DNA of 64,000 bases from Drechmeria coniospora (taxonomy: Eukaryota > Ascomycota > Sordariomycetes > Hypocreales > Ophiocordycipitaceae): the NCBI RefSeq assembly GCF_001625195.1, contig NC_054389.1, positions 496,001 to 560,000 on the forward strand. Direction: 5' to 3'. Of the stretch, positions 10,969 to 20,390 are shown piece by piece; position 1 is the first letter of the stretch, and every line of letters starts with the position of its first letter. The notes below the pieces were generated by a model. That model was not told where the DNA came from. It ran no database searches and saw only the letters and a program-made list of their open reading frames with translations. The position numbers and the translations under genes are program-made.

Positions 10969-11289
10969 GACACTACTCCGTCCGCAAGACGGGAATCCTC
11001 GGTGTGCTTTGCTTCGCGCAATCCCAAGTCGAAAGGCGGATGCCGAAGATTGATCGAATCGGAGAGCCGGTAATCGGAGGCAAGACACGAGATCGGGTCG
11101 TTCGTTCTCGATATCACTAGGAAAAAGTACGAGTAGAACTTTGCACTGGATAAGCGGTTAGCAACGTCTGACAGCCACCCCGACAGGCTTCTCTCCCCGA
11201 GCACTCGCGGGCACACCTACCGTACCATCATTTCCCCTTGTCCTGAGCAGCCTCGAGACGACGTTTGGTTGGGTCGGCATCCTCGGCCG

Positions 11290-12996
11290 CTACCTGCCCT
11301 CTGTGCCGGTTGCCAACTCGACCGGCTCGGTTCTGATGGGCTCCGAAGGCAACTCCTGGGGAATGGAATGTGGTTGACCTTGAGAGGGCCATCCAACCTC
11401 GGCCACCTTGGACGTCTGTGGCATTTCTTGCACTTCTGCTGCCGCGGCGCTCTCCATCTCGACCTTGGCGTTTCCCTTCCTCCTTCGCACCAGGAGCCAC
11501 CACAGCAGGCCGACGCCGACGCCGGCGGCTGTTGCTGCACCGACGACAATGCCAGCGATGGCACCAGAGGAGAGCGAGCCGTCCCTGCCTTTTCCCGCAT
11601 CGGCTCCCGGCGATGCCACGGGGCTCGTTGCGCAAGTCTGCGTGGCCGTGACGACTTCGTTCTTGTAGTTGACAGAAACCAGCTTCTCCTCCGACGTATG
11701 GTTCGCTTGCCAGAGCGTGAAAATATCGGCATCGCGGTTGAGGAATACGTACGTATCGGTAAAGAAATAGCGGCCAAGAACAGCACGAAAGTCCGTCGTC
11801 GAGTTCTGCGGGGACGTGAGGCGTAACACAGGCTGCAAAGGGGAGCCCACGGTCGTCTCTCCGTTGATGCCAATCTTCTTTTGGGGATCGAGAAGTTGGT
11901 GGTTGGGTATCTTGACCTGGAAGCCGCCGCTCATCGTAATGGTCAGGTCGGCCGTAAAACTAGCCAAAGTGAGCGGATAATTGGCACGAAATAACGAGGG
12001 AGCTTCTGCTTACAGCGGTTTAGAACCGTTCAGAATTGCATTCCCGGAATCTAGACCGGTTACTTCGTTTTCAATTGCCCGCAGCAACTTCCCAAAGTAA
12101 GGATCGGCAGGCAGCTCCATGACGATAGGACGTTCGGGAATGATGCAAGCTCGCAGGGTGCCGCCCGAGGTTGGAAAGACGGAAGCATCCGTTCCGTTGG
12201 GAAAGTTGACAACGACGTCTAGGATGCTCACCATCATGCGTGTGGGGCATTCAACTGGGTGTGAAAGTCTCCCGGTACGACCGTTGCCGATCGTCTTTGC
12301 CTTGTCGTAGCCGCCGAGAACAAAGGAGCCGCTCGTCCGATCGCTCTCGCCGACACCATCCAGTCCCCAGGAGAAGCCGATGGAATCAGAGGCAACAAGT
12401 CCAGCCTTGCGGCAGGCGTCCAGGAGCGTAGAGCCGGTTCCCACGCCGAGGGCGTTCTGATCCTGTGCTCCGTGAGAGGCCATCTCGTTCTTTGGAGTCG
12501 TCAATGGAAAGGCACGCAGGCTGTTGTTGCCGCCGAGGTGCAGCGTGTCGGTAAAGATGTCGTGCGACTCTTCGACCCACGAGTCTGCGGGAAGATTGAC
12601 GGACGAAGCTAGCTTGCCTTTGGAGTCTGACTTGAACTGGTCGTACAAACCACCTCGGTTTGTGATGCAGGTTGCTCTTGGCATCTTGTATGCACCTCCG
12701 AGACCACACCTCGTGTCAAAGACCAATGCATTGCCGTGGTTCCTGCCGTCTGTCAATCACTCGTTCATGGTCCTTGGGGATGGACAAGGAGACGGAGACT
12801 CGTCGCTCGCCTACCAGCTCGGTAGAAAGGCAAACGCCTGCGGCGGATTGCCAACCTTTACGGATACACCACGCTGCGTGTAACCATTCGAGAGCTTGAC
12901 CTCTCCGAGCGGCAGTGACAACGGGCCCGTGACGCAATCTTGAGCCGTCACCCACAACGCGAGAAGCAAGACCACGAAAGCCGCATTGGAGGCCAT
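11290..12996 (-). CDS. Membrane-anchored aspartic-protease-like protein, catalytic motifs lost
   Basis: Model: exons 12996-12815, 12742-12014, 11959-11290 (526 aa); introns are 72 and 54 bp, and the acceptor GGCAG restores FLPSWNHGNALVFDTRCG. A signal peptide (MASNAAFVVLLLALWVTA) leads into a pepsin-type fold: QRGVSVKVGNPPQ before the first active-site position, the flap region, FGGYD-like SFVLGGYDKAK and a second-lobe segment. Where pepsins have DTG(S/T), this protein reads LPSW, and the second site reads IIPERP, so neither catalytic Asp is present. Near the C-terminus SGAIAGIVVGAATAAGVGVGLL is one transmembrane helix, followed by a basic stop-transfer RRRKG and a cytosolic tail. It is probably a cell-surface protein without protease activity; related degenerate proteins occur in other Hypocreales. 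Partner unknown. Confidence 0.78.
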
Positions 12997-14759
12997 GCCG
13001 GACGACGACGAAGAGACAAGAGTTGTCGTTTCCGCGAGCGCACAATCGCCCTTGACGCAATGTCGGTTCGTCCCTAGAGAAGCAAGAGGAAGAGAAGGCG
13101 TCGGAGCATGGGTCGGAGCATGGGTCGGAGCATGGGTCGAGGGAGGAGAACGAGAATGTCGAGTCACTCTGGCTCGAGAGGGATTGGAGACGAAAAGCTG
13201 GGCCCCATCACTCGAGGGACACGCAGGACGGATCAGTCTGGAATCGACAGAAGCCCGTCCATATTGGCCTGCGGTCCTCTCGTCAGGGGTCTTGGCGACG
13301 GCGGCCGAAACCTGGTCGTGTATTCGATGCAACGTCGGGCCATCGCCAACGGCATCAGAGTTGTTTGGTGGTGCCCAGTCGAAGTGAGGAGTGAGGTGAA
13401 GGAGGTGAGGAGCTGTGATGGGCATGATCTGCCAGCGGCCGCAGCTGCACCTACAGTGGTGATGGGTGCATCCGTATGCGCTGTAGGTGCGCGGTGCAGC
13501 ACACCTACAGGGGGCGTGACACCCATCTGCAGCGCTCGGACTGGTGAGCAGACGCTAAAGCCGTCAACCAACAGTCCCCAACATCGTCCACTGAGCGCTG
13601 CCTCCTCTGCCGCCTCCCCACACTTCGCCCCCTCTCTTCGGGGATGAATCTCACGACCCCCTGTGTTCGTTTCCACTTTCTATTTCCGCACACGCTGGCC
13701 GTGGGGAATCCGACCGGCTTGAGCATGGCAAAAAGCATGGCAACCAACACGGCAACAGAGGAGCAGGCATCCAGGACCCTTGACCGGCGAGGAGGATGCC
13801 CGGCGGCGAGGGGAAGCCTACCTGGGCACCGCCGGTCGACCGGCACCGCCGTCTTGATGCCTTTACACCGGCAGCCAGGACGGCATTGTTCGCCGGCAGA
13901 GCGAGTCCGTCTCATGGCTCTTTCGGCATGCTTCTTTGCCCTCGTCGCCGACATCGAGCGACGGCTGGAGCGCTGGCGGCATTTACCACTGATTTGGTCA
14001 TGGCTCCCTCCGTCATCAGCCGGCGTCGAACCCTAGAATCTCGACGCCGCACCCAGTATCCGACGTGCCGGCCGATGGTCGTCTTGCCGGGTCCATGGAG
14101 ACGCTCTGGAGACAGGTTCGGCACGCGTCATGTCGAAAATGCCCGAGCATGGGAACGGTCCCTTTCGTGACTCGTGGAAGCTCGTCGCGAAAATGCCCAT
14201 CCGCCGCATCCAGGATCCGAATGCATCGGAGGCCATGTCCGGTCTCGTCATTCCCTTTGCTGGAGAAAGAGACACCCCGAGGCGAGGATGGGGAGGGCTC
14301 TTTGTGTCGGGGCTCGTCTCTCGTGGAGACGTTCGTTTCCCGCGCTCGTGTCGACTACCGTGTTGCCACAGCTGCAAAGGATAGAGCCCGTTGTCATGGT
14401 CACATATATTCGCCGCCCACATAGCCGAGGCCTTCCAGAGGAGCACAGGCACATGCGAGCTCTGAGCAGAGAAATACGCCCTAGGAAGCGGCACGTTGTC
14501 GATCTTGCTGCCATCCCGTTTGCGGAGCGGCTCGAAATTGTTTGGTGACAGACGTCTTGATCAGCGTGCACGGCGCAGGCCTCCCAGAATCCATGGCGCC
14601 TAGGACCAGGTTTCAAACGCGTCGCCTCGACACGGGCGGTGTCACCATGCATCGATACCGGCTGAGCAGACGCCGTTCGGCGCACCGCGTCCGTTGGGGT
14701 TGGGAAAAAGTTGCTTGAACGCGTGAATTATTGTACTTGTGTCATAACGGCGCCTTCCA
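12997..14759. other. Intergenic, no gene supported
   Basis: 1.76 kb, GC-rich. A 12-bp GAGCATGGGTCG repeat occurs three times at 13107-13140, and CACCTACAG/CTGTAGGTG words form a small inverted pair near 13450-13510. Several frames of 120-180 codons exist on both strands, but none has recognisable domains, biased codon use or a convincing start, so none is annotated. Confidence 0.45.
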
Positions 14760-16088
14760 TCACTCGACGGCAGCTCCGAGCTTCCTCATGGCGCACACCC
14801 ACGAGCACATCCGGTGGAGAAAGGGCACGGCATCGCGCCGGCTGGGCGTCCCGTCCAGCTCTCGCCATTCGATCCATTCGACCGTCGGCACGACAATCAA
14901 GCGTCGACACCGCGAGCAGCCGAGGCCGCCCATCTCCTTCTGCCTCGTCGTGCGCTCCAGCAGCCGCCGCAGGTGGCACAGGCCGTCCGGCATGTAGTGT
15001 TGGAGCTCCGCCAGCTGCGTGCTCGAGTGGCAGCTCCGGAGGGCGGCCTCGACGAGGCTGGGAACGGCGCTCGGCCGGTCGGCGCTCGCGGGCGCGCCTC
15101 GATCGACGGCGACCAGCTCCGTCTGGGGAAGCGTAAAGGTCGACCTCACGCCTCGCGAGTCGGACACTTGCAGGTGGGATCGCCCGAGATGCCGCGCCGG
15201 CCGTCGCCGTCCCGCCGGGTCCCCTTCCTTCCTCGGCTCGAACGGCTCGTCCGGCTCGTAAAATGGGTTCGGGTGCGCGACGAGGTCCAGGTCCCCCTCC
15301 AGCAGTTCGAGCAGCTCCGCCGGCAGCCACCGCAGCTCGTTCTGCGACACGTTCAGCTGCCGCAGGTTTCGCAGCCTCGAGATGGCCGCCGGGAGCTCCG
15401 TCAGCCTGTTCCCCCGCAGGCTCAGGATGGTGAGGTGGGTGAGGTCGAAGAGGGCGCCGGGGAGCCGTTGCAGGAGATTCATGGCCAGGTACAGCTTGAG
15501 CTCGGGCTCCTTTTGCTCAAAGGCGACGTCCTTGGTCACGACCGGGATGCAGGCAAACGTCGCCAGCGGACTGACGGTCTCGTCCGAGAGCTCCTCGAGG
15601 CCCATGGACCAGAAGTCGATGGACTCGTCGCCTCGCTCGATGCATTGGCGGATCCTGTCGCGCGCCGCCGCCTCGGCTTCCGAGACGCGCGGCCCGGCCT
15701 TTTCGGGCGGCGGCGGCCTCGATGCGGGCGGCGGTAGCCTCGATGCGGGCATCGGCGGCACGTCAAAGTCGTCGGTGCTGTCGCTGCCGAGGAAGACGCC
15801 GCTGTCGACGGGCACCAAGGTGCGCTTCCGCTTCGGCCGGACGGAGCCGACGCCGACGCCGTCGCTGGCATCCGACTCTGGGTGCTGCTGGAACCAGGAG
15901 CCGACGTAGCGCTTCTTGCACCGTCCCTGCACGTAGTTGTCCAGGCCCGGGTCGTCATCGCTGGAGAAGAAGGCCGGGTCGCTCGAGCACAGGCTGCCGC
16001 GGACGCGTTTGCGGTTGAACCTCTGCGACTTTTCGTCCCACGAGACGGCCGGGGGGGGCAGTCTGGGGAGCGACGGCTCGTCCGACAT
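14760..16088 (-). CDS. Leucine-rich repeat protein
   Basis: 442 aa, single exon. Residues about 1-160 are charged and Pro-rich, with SQRFNRKRVRGS and two acidic serine patches, and look disordered. Residues about 200-270 hold three typical LRR units with LxxNLLQRLPGAL, LRGNRLTELPAAI and VSQNELRWLPAEL. After the LRRs a PFYEPDEPFEP motif precedes a C-terminal region with cysteine/histidine-containing LGCSRCRRLIVVP and WVCAMRKLG, which may form a small metal-binding end. Fungal orthologues are annotated only as LRR-domain proteins; function unknown. The 18-bp array at 16148-16260 lies just upstream of the start. Confidence 0.75.
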   Translation of the reverse strand: MSDEPSLPRLPPPAVSWDEKSQRFNRKRVRGSLCSSDPAFFSSDDDPGLDNYVQGRCKKRYVGSWFQQHPESDASDGVGVGSVRPKRKRTLVPVDSGVFLGSDSTDDFDVPPMPASRLPPPASRPPPPEKAGPRVSEAEAAARDRIRQCIERGDESIDFWSMGLEELSDETVSPLATFACIPVVTKDVAFEQKEPELKLYLAMNLLQRLPGALFDLTHLTILSLRGNRLTELPAAISRLRNLRQLNVSQNELRWLPAELLELLEGDLDLVAHPNPFYEPDEPFEPRKEGDPAGRRRPARHLGRSHLQVSDSRGVRSTFTLPQTELVAVDRGAPASADRPSAVPSLVEAALRSCHSSTQLAELQHYMPDGLCHLRRLLERTTRQKEMGGLGCSRCRRLIVVPTVEWIEWRELDGTPSRRDAVPFLHRMCSWVCAMRKLGAAVE

Positions 16089-16487
16089 GGTGCGGACGCC
16101 CGAGATGGGTTCCGTGTGCTCGCAAGCACGCTGGGGAAAATGCCAGATGGACAGGACAATGACGACGGACAGGACGATGACGACGGACAGGACGATGACG
16201 ACGGACAGGACGATGACGACGGGCAGGACGATGACGGACAGGACGATGACGACGGACGCGAGAAGAGGGTTGGGGAAGACGCGTCACGTCACGAGCCGGA
16301 TAAACCAGGGTCCGCCCCGCATCGCGCTGGTGTGGGGTAGCTTGTCCGAGGTGGCCGCGGCGAAGCTCCGAGCCGTCGAAATCGACAATTCCGTCGCCAC
16401 CAAGACAATACGGGTGCTCCGTACTCGAGTCATCGAATGCTCTGCTCTGTCTTGCTTTGTTCTTTGCAAATGCGAGTACTGCGTACA
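16089..16487. other. Intergenic with 18-bp array
   Basis: 399 bp between the LRR gene start and the stop of the PLP2-like gene. Apart from the array at 16148-16260 nothing specific is seen. Confidence 0.6.
16148..16260. repeat. 18-bp minisatellite
   Basis: About six copies of GACAGGACGATGACGACG, one of them shortened by 6 bp. It starts about 60 bp upstream of the LRR gene ATG, so it is probably in the promoter or 5' UTR. Confidence 0.93.
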
Positions 16488-17305
16488 TCAATCCCAGTCG
16501 TCGTCGTCGTCGTCGTCGTCGTCAGTGGTGCCTCTCGTCACGCCAGCCAGCCGCTCCTCTTCGGCGTCCTCGGCCTGCTGCCTCCTCTTGACGACGCGCA
16601 TGTCCTTGTCCGAGACGGCGCCGACCTCGACCAGCACGTCGTCCACCTGACGCATGCCCATGCGCACGCCGCCGACCGTCATGAGCGTCACCACCTGCTT
16701 GACGATGTCGCCCTTGTCGTAGACGAGGATGGTCGGGCAGTTGCGGTCGGGGTAGTTCTCGATGGCCTGGCTCGCGCCAATCTCGCAAAACTTGACGTCT
16801 CCGTACTCGCGCGCCGCCTGCCGCCAGAGCTCGGTGAGGACGCGCGACTCGACGTTGGTGCCCACGGTCGACGTGAGGTTGACGAGCACCGGTCCGTCCC
16901 GCGACGCCTCGGTCACCTCCCGCTGGTAGTCGGGCTTCGATATCGGATAGACGGAGCCGTGGACCGAGGTTTTCTGCAGGCTGTTCAGCTCGGCCATGCG
17001 CTTCCGTCGGTACTGGTCGAGAAATTCGTCGTCCTCGAGATCCTCGAGCTCGTCGAGCTCGTCGAGGTCCTTGCCCTCGAGCCGATTCTCGTACGCGAGC
17101 CGACGGCCCTCGGCGAGCGCCTCCTCGATCATGGGCGTCGGGCTCGGCGGCTTCTCGGGGATGACGCCATGCTTGCGCAGAATGTCATTCCTGACGGCGT
17201 CAGCTGTGGGCGGGCGGAGGGGGCTCGGCGACGGGCGTACCATTCGGTGTCGGCGTTGGGGTCGTCGATGGGGACGGCGATGCGTTGGTCGCCGGGAGCC
17301 GCCAT
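16488..17305 (-). CDS. PLP2: Phosducin-like protein, PLP2 type
   Basis: Cytosolic co-chaperone of the CCT/TRiC chaperonin with a thioredoxin fold. Model: exons 17305-17241 and 17190-16488 (255 aa). The 50-bp intron (GTACGC..GTCAG) rebuilds the diagnostic PLP2 N-terminus DTEWNDILRKHGVIPEKP. The helical linker YENRLEGKDLDELDELEDLEDDEFL and the RMAEL segment follow. The thioredoxin-like domain spans about 110-215, with GPVLVNLTS, ENYPDRNCPTILVY and GGVRM; it lacks the CxxC of true thioredoxins, as in the family. The C-terminus is an acidic run of about nine Asp before the final Trp-Asp, encoded by a GTC/GAC trinucleotide repeat at about 16496-16525 that may vary in length. Divergent from eS27. 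Confidence 0.9.
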
Positions 17306-17684
17306 GATGCTGCGGCCCGAGAGAGATCGGTGCACGTCGTCGGCGGCGTCAAGGAAAGCAAAGCGGCCGCTGCAAAGACCCAACTCGACGCATCACGGTC
17401 GAGCGTCCACTCACTCTGGCCGGCCGCAGCCTCGCGGCTCGCACTGAAAGTCAGAGGCCCATTTTTACGGGGCCCCACCTGTCGAGGTTCACCGGCGAAT
17501 CGAGGCGCACGGGTGGCGTCACGTGAGAATGGGCCTGAAAACCCTAGCGCGCTAGTCTGCTTTGGCCTTGGCCGTCAGCCGACGCCCCTCGGTGCACCGA
17601 ACTTTTCGCTAAACTCACCTTCCGCGAGACGCCGTCGACAGATCCAAGCATCAATCCTCGCAAGACGGAATCAAATCAGTCAAG
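17306..17684. promoter_or_regulatory. Bidirectional promoter PLP2/eS27
   Basis: 379 bp separate the two divergent start codons. It contains GTCACGTGA at 17518-17526, a perfect Cbf1-type E-box, and AACCCTA at 17540-17546, a Tbf1/telomere-repeat-like box, about 20 bp apart and 140-165 bp upstream of the eS27 ATG. Paired Tbf1 and Cbf1 sites are known in ribosomal protein promoters of several ascomycetes. The sequence match is direct; use by these factors here is inference. Confidence 0.55.
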
Positions 17685-18059
17685 ATGGTGGGCACACCGA
17701 AGCGCCGCACCACGGACCGCCGCTGACGAAGTTAGGTTCTCGCTGTCGATCTCCTCAACCCTTCGCAGGCCGCCGAGGCCAAGAAGCACAAGCTCAAGGT
17801 ACGCGCTCGCTCGAACGGCCGAGGTCCCCAGTCGACGACGGAGACGGACGACGGTGACTGACGATGACGGCGACAGACTCTGGTCCCCGCGCCCCGGTCC
17901 TTCTTCATGGACGTCAAGTGCCCCGGCTGCTTCACCATCACAACCGTCTTCTCGCACGCCCAGACCGTCGTCATCTGCCAGGGCTGCACCACGGTCCTCT
18001 GCCAACCCACCGGTGGCAAGGCCCGCCTGACCGAGGGCTGCTCGTTCCGAAGAAAGTAG
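17685..18059 (+). CDS. RPS27: 40S ribosomal protein eS27
   Basis: Small-subunit ribosomal protein. Model: exons 17685-17687 (ATG only), 17736-17798, 17877-18059, giving 82 aa, exactly the family length. The first intron (GTGGGC..GTTAG, 48 bp) interrupts directly after the start codon and the second (GTACGC..GACAG, 78 bp) follows KKHKLK. The protein reads [17 protein letters not shown], then [18 protein letters not shown] and CQGC; the four cysteines form the conserved zinc site, and the protein ends EGCSFRRK. The ATG-only first coding exon means that simple ORF calling cannot find this gene. Confidence 0.95.
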
Positions 18060-19581
18060 ACGTTTGTTTCGGGGTTGGTGGCATCGATCTGCACGAATGG
18101 CGTTTGACATGTCGACATATCTCCGCGGATAGACGATGGCACCCATCGGCGTTGGGGTCCGGATATCTTGCGACATCTTGTTTCGTGGCCTTTACCGGGC
18201 GGGAGTGGAAGCGCAAAAGACCAGAGAAAAGTACTGCACGCTGGATGGCATGAGCGAGTTATACTAGACGGCTGGCAATAACTTTACGATCAGTCGCGGG
18301 TGCCCGTCGGTCTGCCGGGACGCATGTGGCCCATGTGCACGGCAAATGTGTCGAATCTGGGCTGGTGCTCTTCCCGGCTCTCTCTCCGTCTCTCTCTCTC
18401 TCTGTCTCTCTCCGTCTCTCTCTGTCGGTCGCAACGCTCCGTGTCGGCTGGTGCGGCGAGCCAATGTATATTGCTCAGCTTGGGTTCCACATGGATGGGA
18501 GAAGACACTGGGCCGTCGTGCTTTGCCGCCGTCGTCATTCGACCGACCTGTTTCGATATTCAAGCGCTCCTGCCGATGATGTCTCGCCGCCGCCATCGGT
18601 GCCGCCATCGGTGCCGCCAGTTTGCCTGCTGGCTTCGTTGATTTCCTGCCTCTCCTTGCCACTCGCGACCCTCCACGAGCGCTCGAGGAGTGCCGGCGTA
18701 TCATCCGCATATCGTTTCATGCCTGGGGATTTTTGCGTCCATGGAAAACGGCAACAAAGCAGCTGCGGAAGCTTCTCCACACATTCGTCCATGCAAATAC
18801 TGATGACACCCACCCATTCGTGCATCGTACTCGTCATCAGCAACGGGCATGCCCAGACAGTCGAGAACAACATTTTGCCACGACACGGCCCATGGCCACA
18901 GTAGAGGCATGACGTGAAAAGAGGAGAGTCACGCCTAACCAGTGCATGCGTCGTATGGAGCCGAAGATGCTGTCGTTTCGAGACGCATGTTCGGATCACG
19001 GATTTGCTGAGCTGCCCTCAACCCTGCCGCCTGCTCAACGTCCCACTGCTGCTCGGCACAGGCATGCCGTACGCCATCGATCATGATGTCCAGATTCATC
19101 GCCAAACTTGTCCAGTCGGTCGAGGTCGAGGTGGACGACATTGTTCGCTTGCTCATGGCATTGTGTGCCGTTCCTGGCGAATCAGAGGTGGTGGAATAAG
19201 CTTTGCTGGTCGGCCAGTCGGCGCGAATCCGTCGCGAGGAACGCGATCGCAGGAAGACCCACTTCCTCCCCCCCCCCATGCGGATCCTGCATCGTCGAAC
19301 CTCGTTGCATAATTTGCATACCTCCTTCACCCTGCCAACCTGACAACCTCCCCCCATCGACCTCATCCTCATCCTCATCCTCATCCTCATCCTCATCCTC
19401 ATCCTCATCCTCATCCTCATCCTCATCCTCATCCTCATCCTCATCCTTTTGTACATTAGCATCATCTCCACTCCCCTCCACGCCCTCGGACGATTCCCTC
19501 TCATATCGCCGGCACCCCGACAGGCCAAAGCAAAGTCTTCCAGGCTGCAAAGGTCAAACGACTCTCGTCGACGTCTCCATC
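18060..19581. other. Intergenic, no gene supported
   Basis: 1.5 kb. It contains a TCTCTC-rich run (about 18375-18425) and the CATCCT hexanucleotide array. The only long frames are repeat-driven or lack any family resemblance. The pyrimidine-rich last 200 bp is probably the promoter and 5' UTR of the ribonucleotide reductase inhibitor gene. Confidence 0.5.
19361..19448. repeat. CATCCT hexanucleotide repeat
   Basis: About fourteen uninterrupted CATCCT units, 135 bp upstream of the ATG at 19582. The complementary strand would encode an Asp-Glu run, but nothing supports translation. Confidence 0.95.
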
Positions 19582-20211
19582 ATGTCCGCCCGAGCGAAGC
19601 GTCCCTTTGCTGGGGCGGCGGCCGATCCGTCGCAGCGCCACATCACGTCCTTCTTCGCGCCCGGCGAGACCCCCGAAGCCGGCCGCACGCCGCCGCCGCC
19701 GCCCCTCCCGGCCAGCGTGCAGGCCAACCTCCTCAGCGTCGGCATGCGCGTTCGCAAGTCGGTCCCCGAAGGCTACAAGACGGCCGGCCCCAGCGCCTTC
19801 AAGCTGTGGACCGACAGCGCCGTCGTGTCGCCCTCGCCCTCCCACCTCCGATCGGCCGAACTGCTCCCCTTCTGCGGCATCAACAAGGTCGGCGGTCTCG
19901 ACGTCCAGCCGCTGCCCGAGCGTGCCGTGCCCGATCTGGACGCCGTGCCCGAGCTCAGCATGTCGCAGGAAACCGTCGACGAGGAACCTTGCCGCAAGCG
20001 CGCGCTGGATGATGAGGATGTCGTCGCCGTCCGGACGCAGGTCGGCCAGGGCATGGACAACAACCGCTTGTTGGCCATCCCGAGATCCCGTCGCAAACCG
20101 ACGCGGCGGATGGTGAGCTCGGCGAACGAGGGTGCCGTCGAAGTCGACGTCGAGGACTTTGAGGAGGCCGAGTTTCTCGTTCTCGACGGTGTCATGGACA
20201 CGGCAGACTAG
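19582..20211 (+). CDS. Ribonucleotide reductase inhibitor, Spd1/Dif1 type
   Basis: 209 aa, single exon. Residues about 45-70 carry ASVQANLLSVGMRVRKSVPE, the signature of the small fungal ribonucleotide reductase regulators (Spd1, Dif1, Hug1 group) that restrain RNR activity or control the nuclear import of its small subunit. Upstream, residues 18-25 read QRHITSFF, a canonical PIP box (QxxhxxFF) for PCNA binding. In fission yeast, Spd1 is destroyed through a PCNA- and CRL4-Cdt2-dependent route, so this motif suggests the same control; that is inference. A basic KPTRRM stretch (about 172-177) could serve in nuclear import. The C-terminus is acidic. Other parts are low complexity. Confidence 0.82.
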   Translation: MSARAKRPFAGAAADPSQRHITSFFAPGETPEAGRTPPPPPLPASVQANLLSVGMRVRKSVPEGYKTAGPSAFKLWTDSAVVSPSPSHLRSAELLPFCGINKVGGLDVQPLPERAVPDLDAVPELSMSQETVDEEPCRKRALDDEDVVAVRTQVGQGMDNNRLLAIPRSRRKPTRRMVSSANEGAVEVDVEDFEEAEFLVLDGVMDTAD

Positions 20212-20390
20212 CACGCCGTGCACGGATGCGGCGGCATGATTCGGAGTCGGCGTTGATGGATACGCTCGGATGAGCGCGGGCCGTGGCATTGTTTGAGGTT
20301 TTTTCTGTTCCTCGTGGCTTTGTTCTTGTACCATTCATGTATGCTTTTCCAGCATGTCCTGGCGGGTATCATAATAGCGTCATGGCATCA

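Larger units (their letters stand above)
9554..11289. other. Intergenic, dominated by tandem arrays
   Basis: No supported gene. It contains three repeat blocks (9912-9968, 10010-10540, 10715-10968). Open frames here are produced by the repeats themselves. About 320 bp separate the last array from the stop of the aspartic-protease-like gene. Confidence 0.55.

Noticed and set aside
12010..12756. Separate 248-codon gene
   Set aside because: It is the middle exon of the aspartic-protease-like gene; both ends meet good splice sites in phase.
14711..15737. Plus-strand frames over the LRR gene
   Set aside because: Antisense shadows; the minus-strand frame carries the LRR consensus.
19182..19550. 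Minus-strand Asp-Glu repeat protein
   Set aside because: Translation of the CATCCT hexanucleotide; no other protein-like segment.
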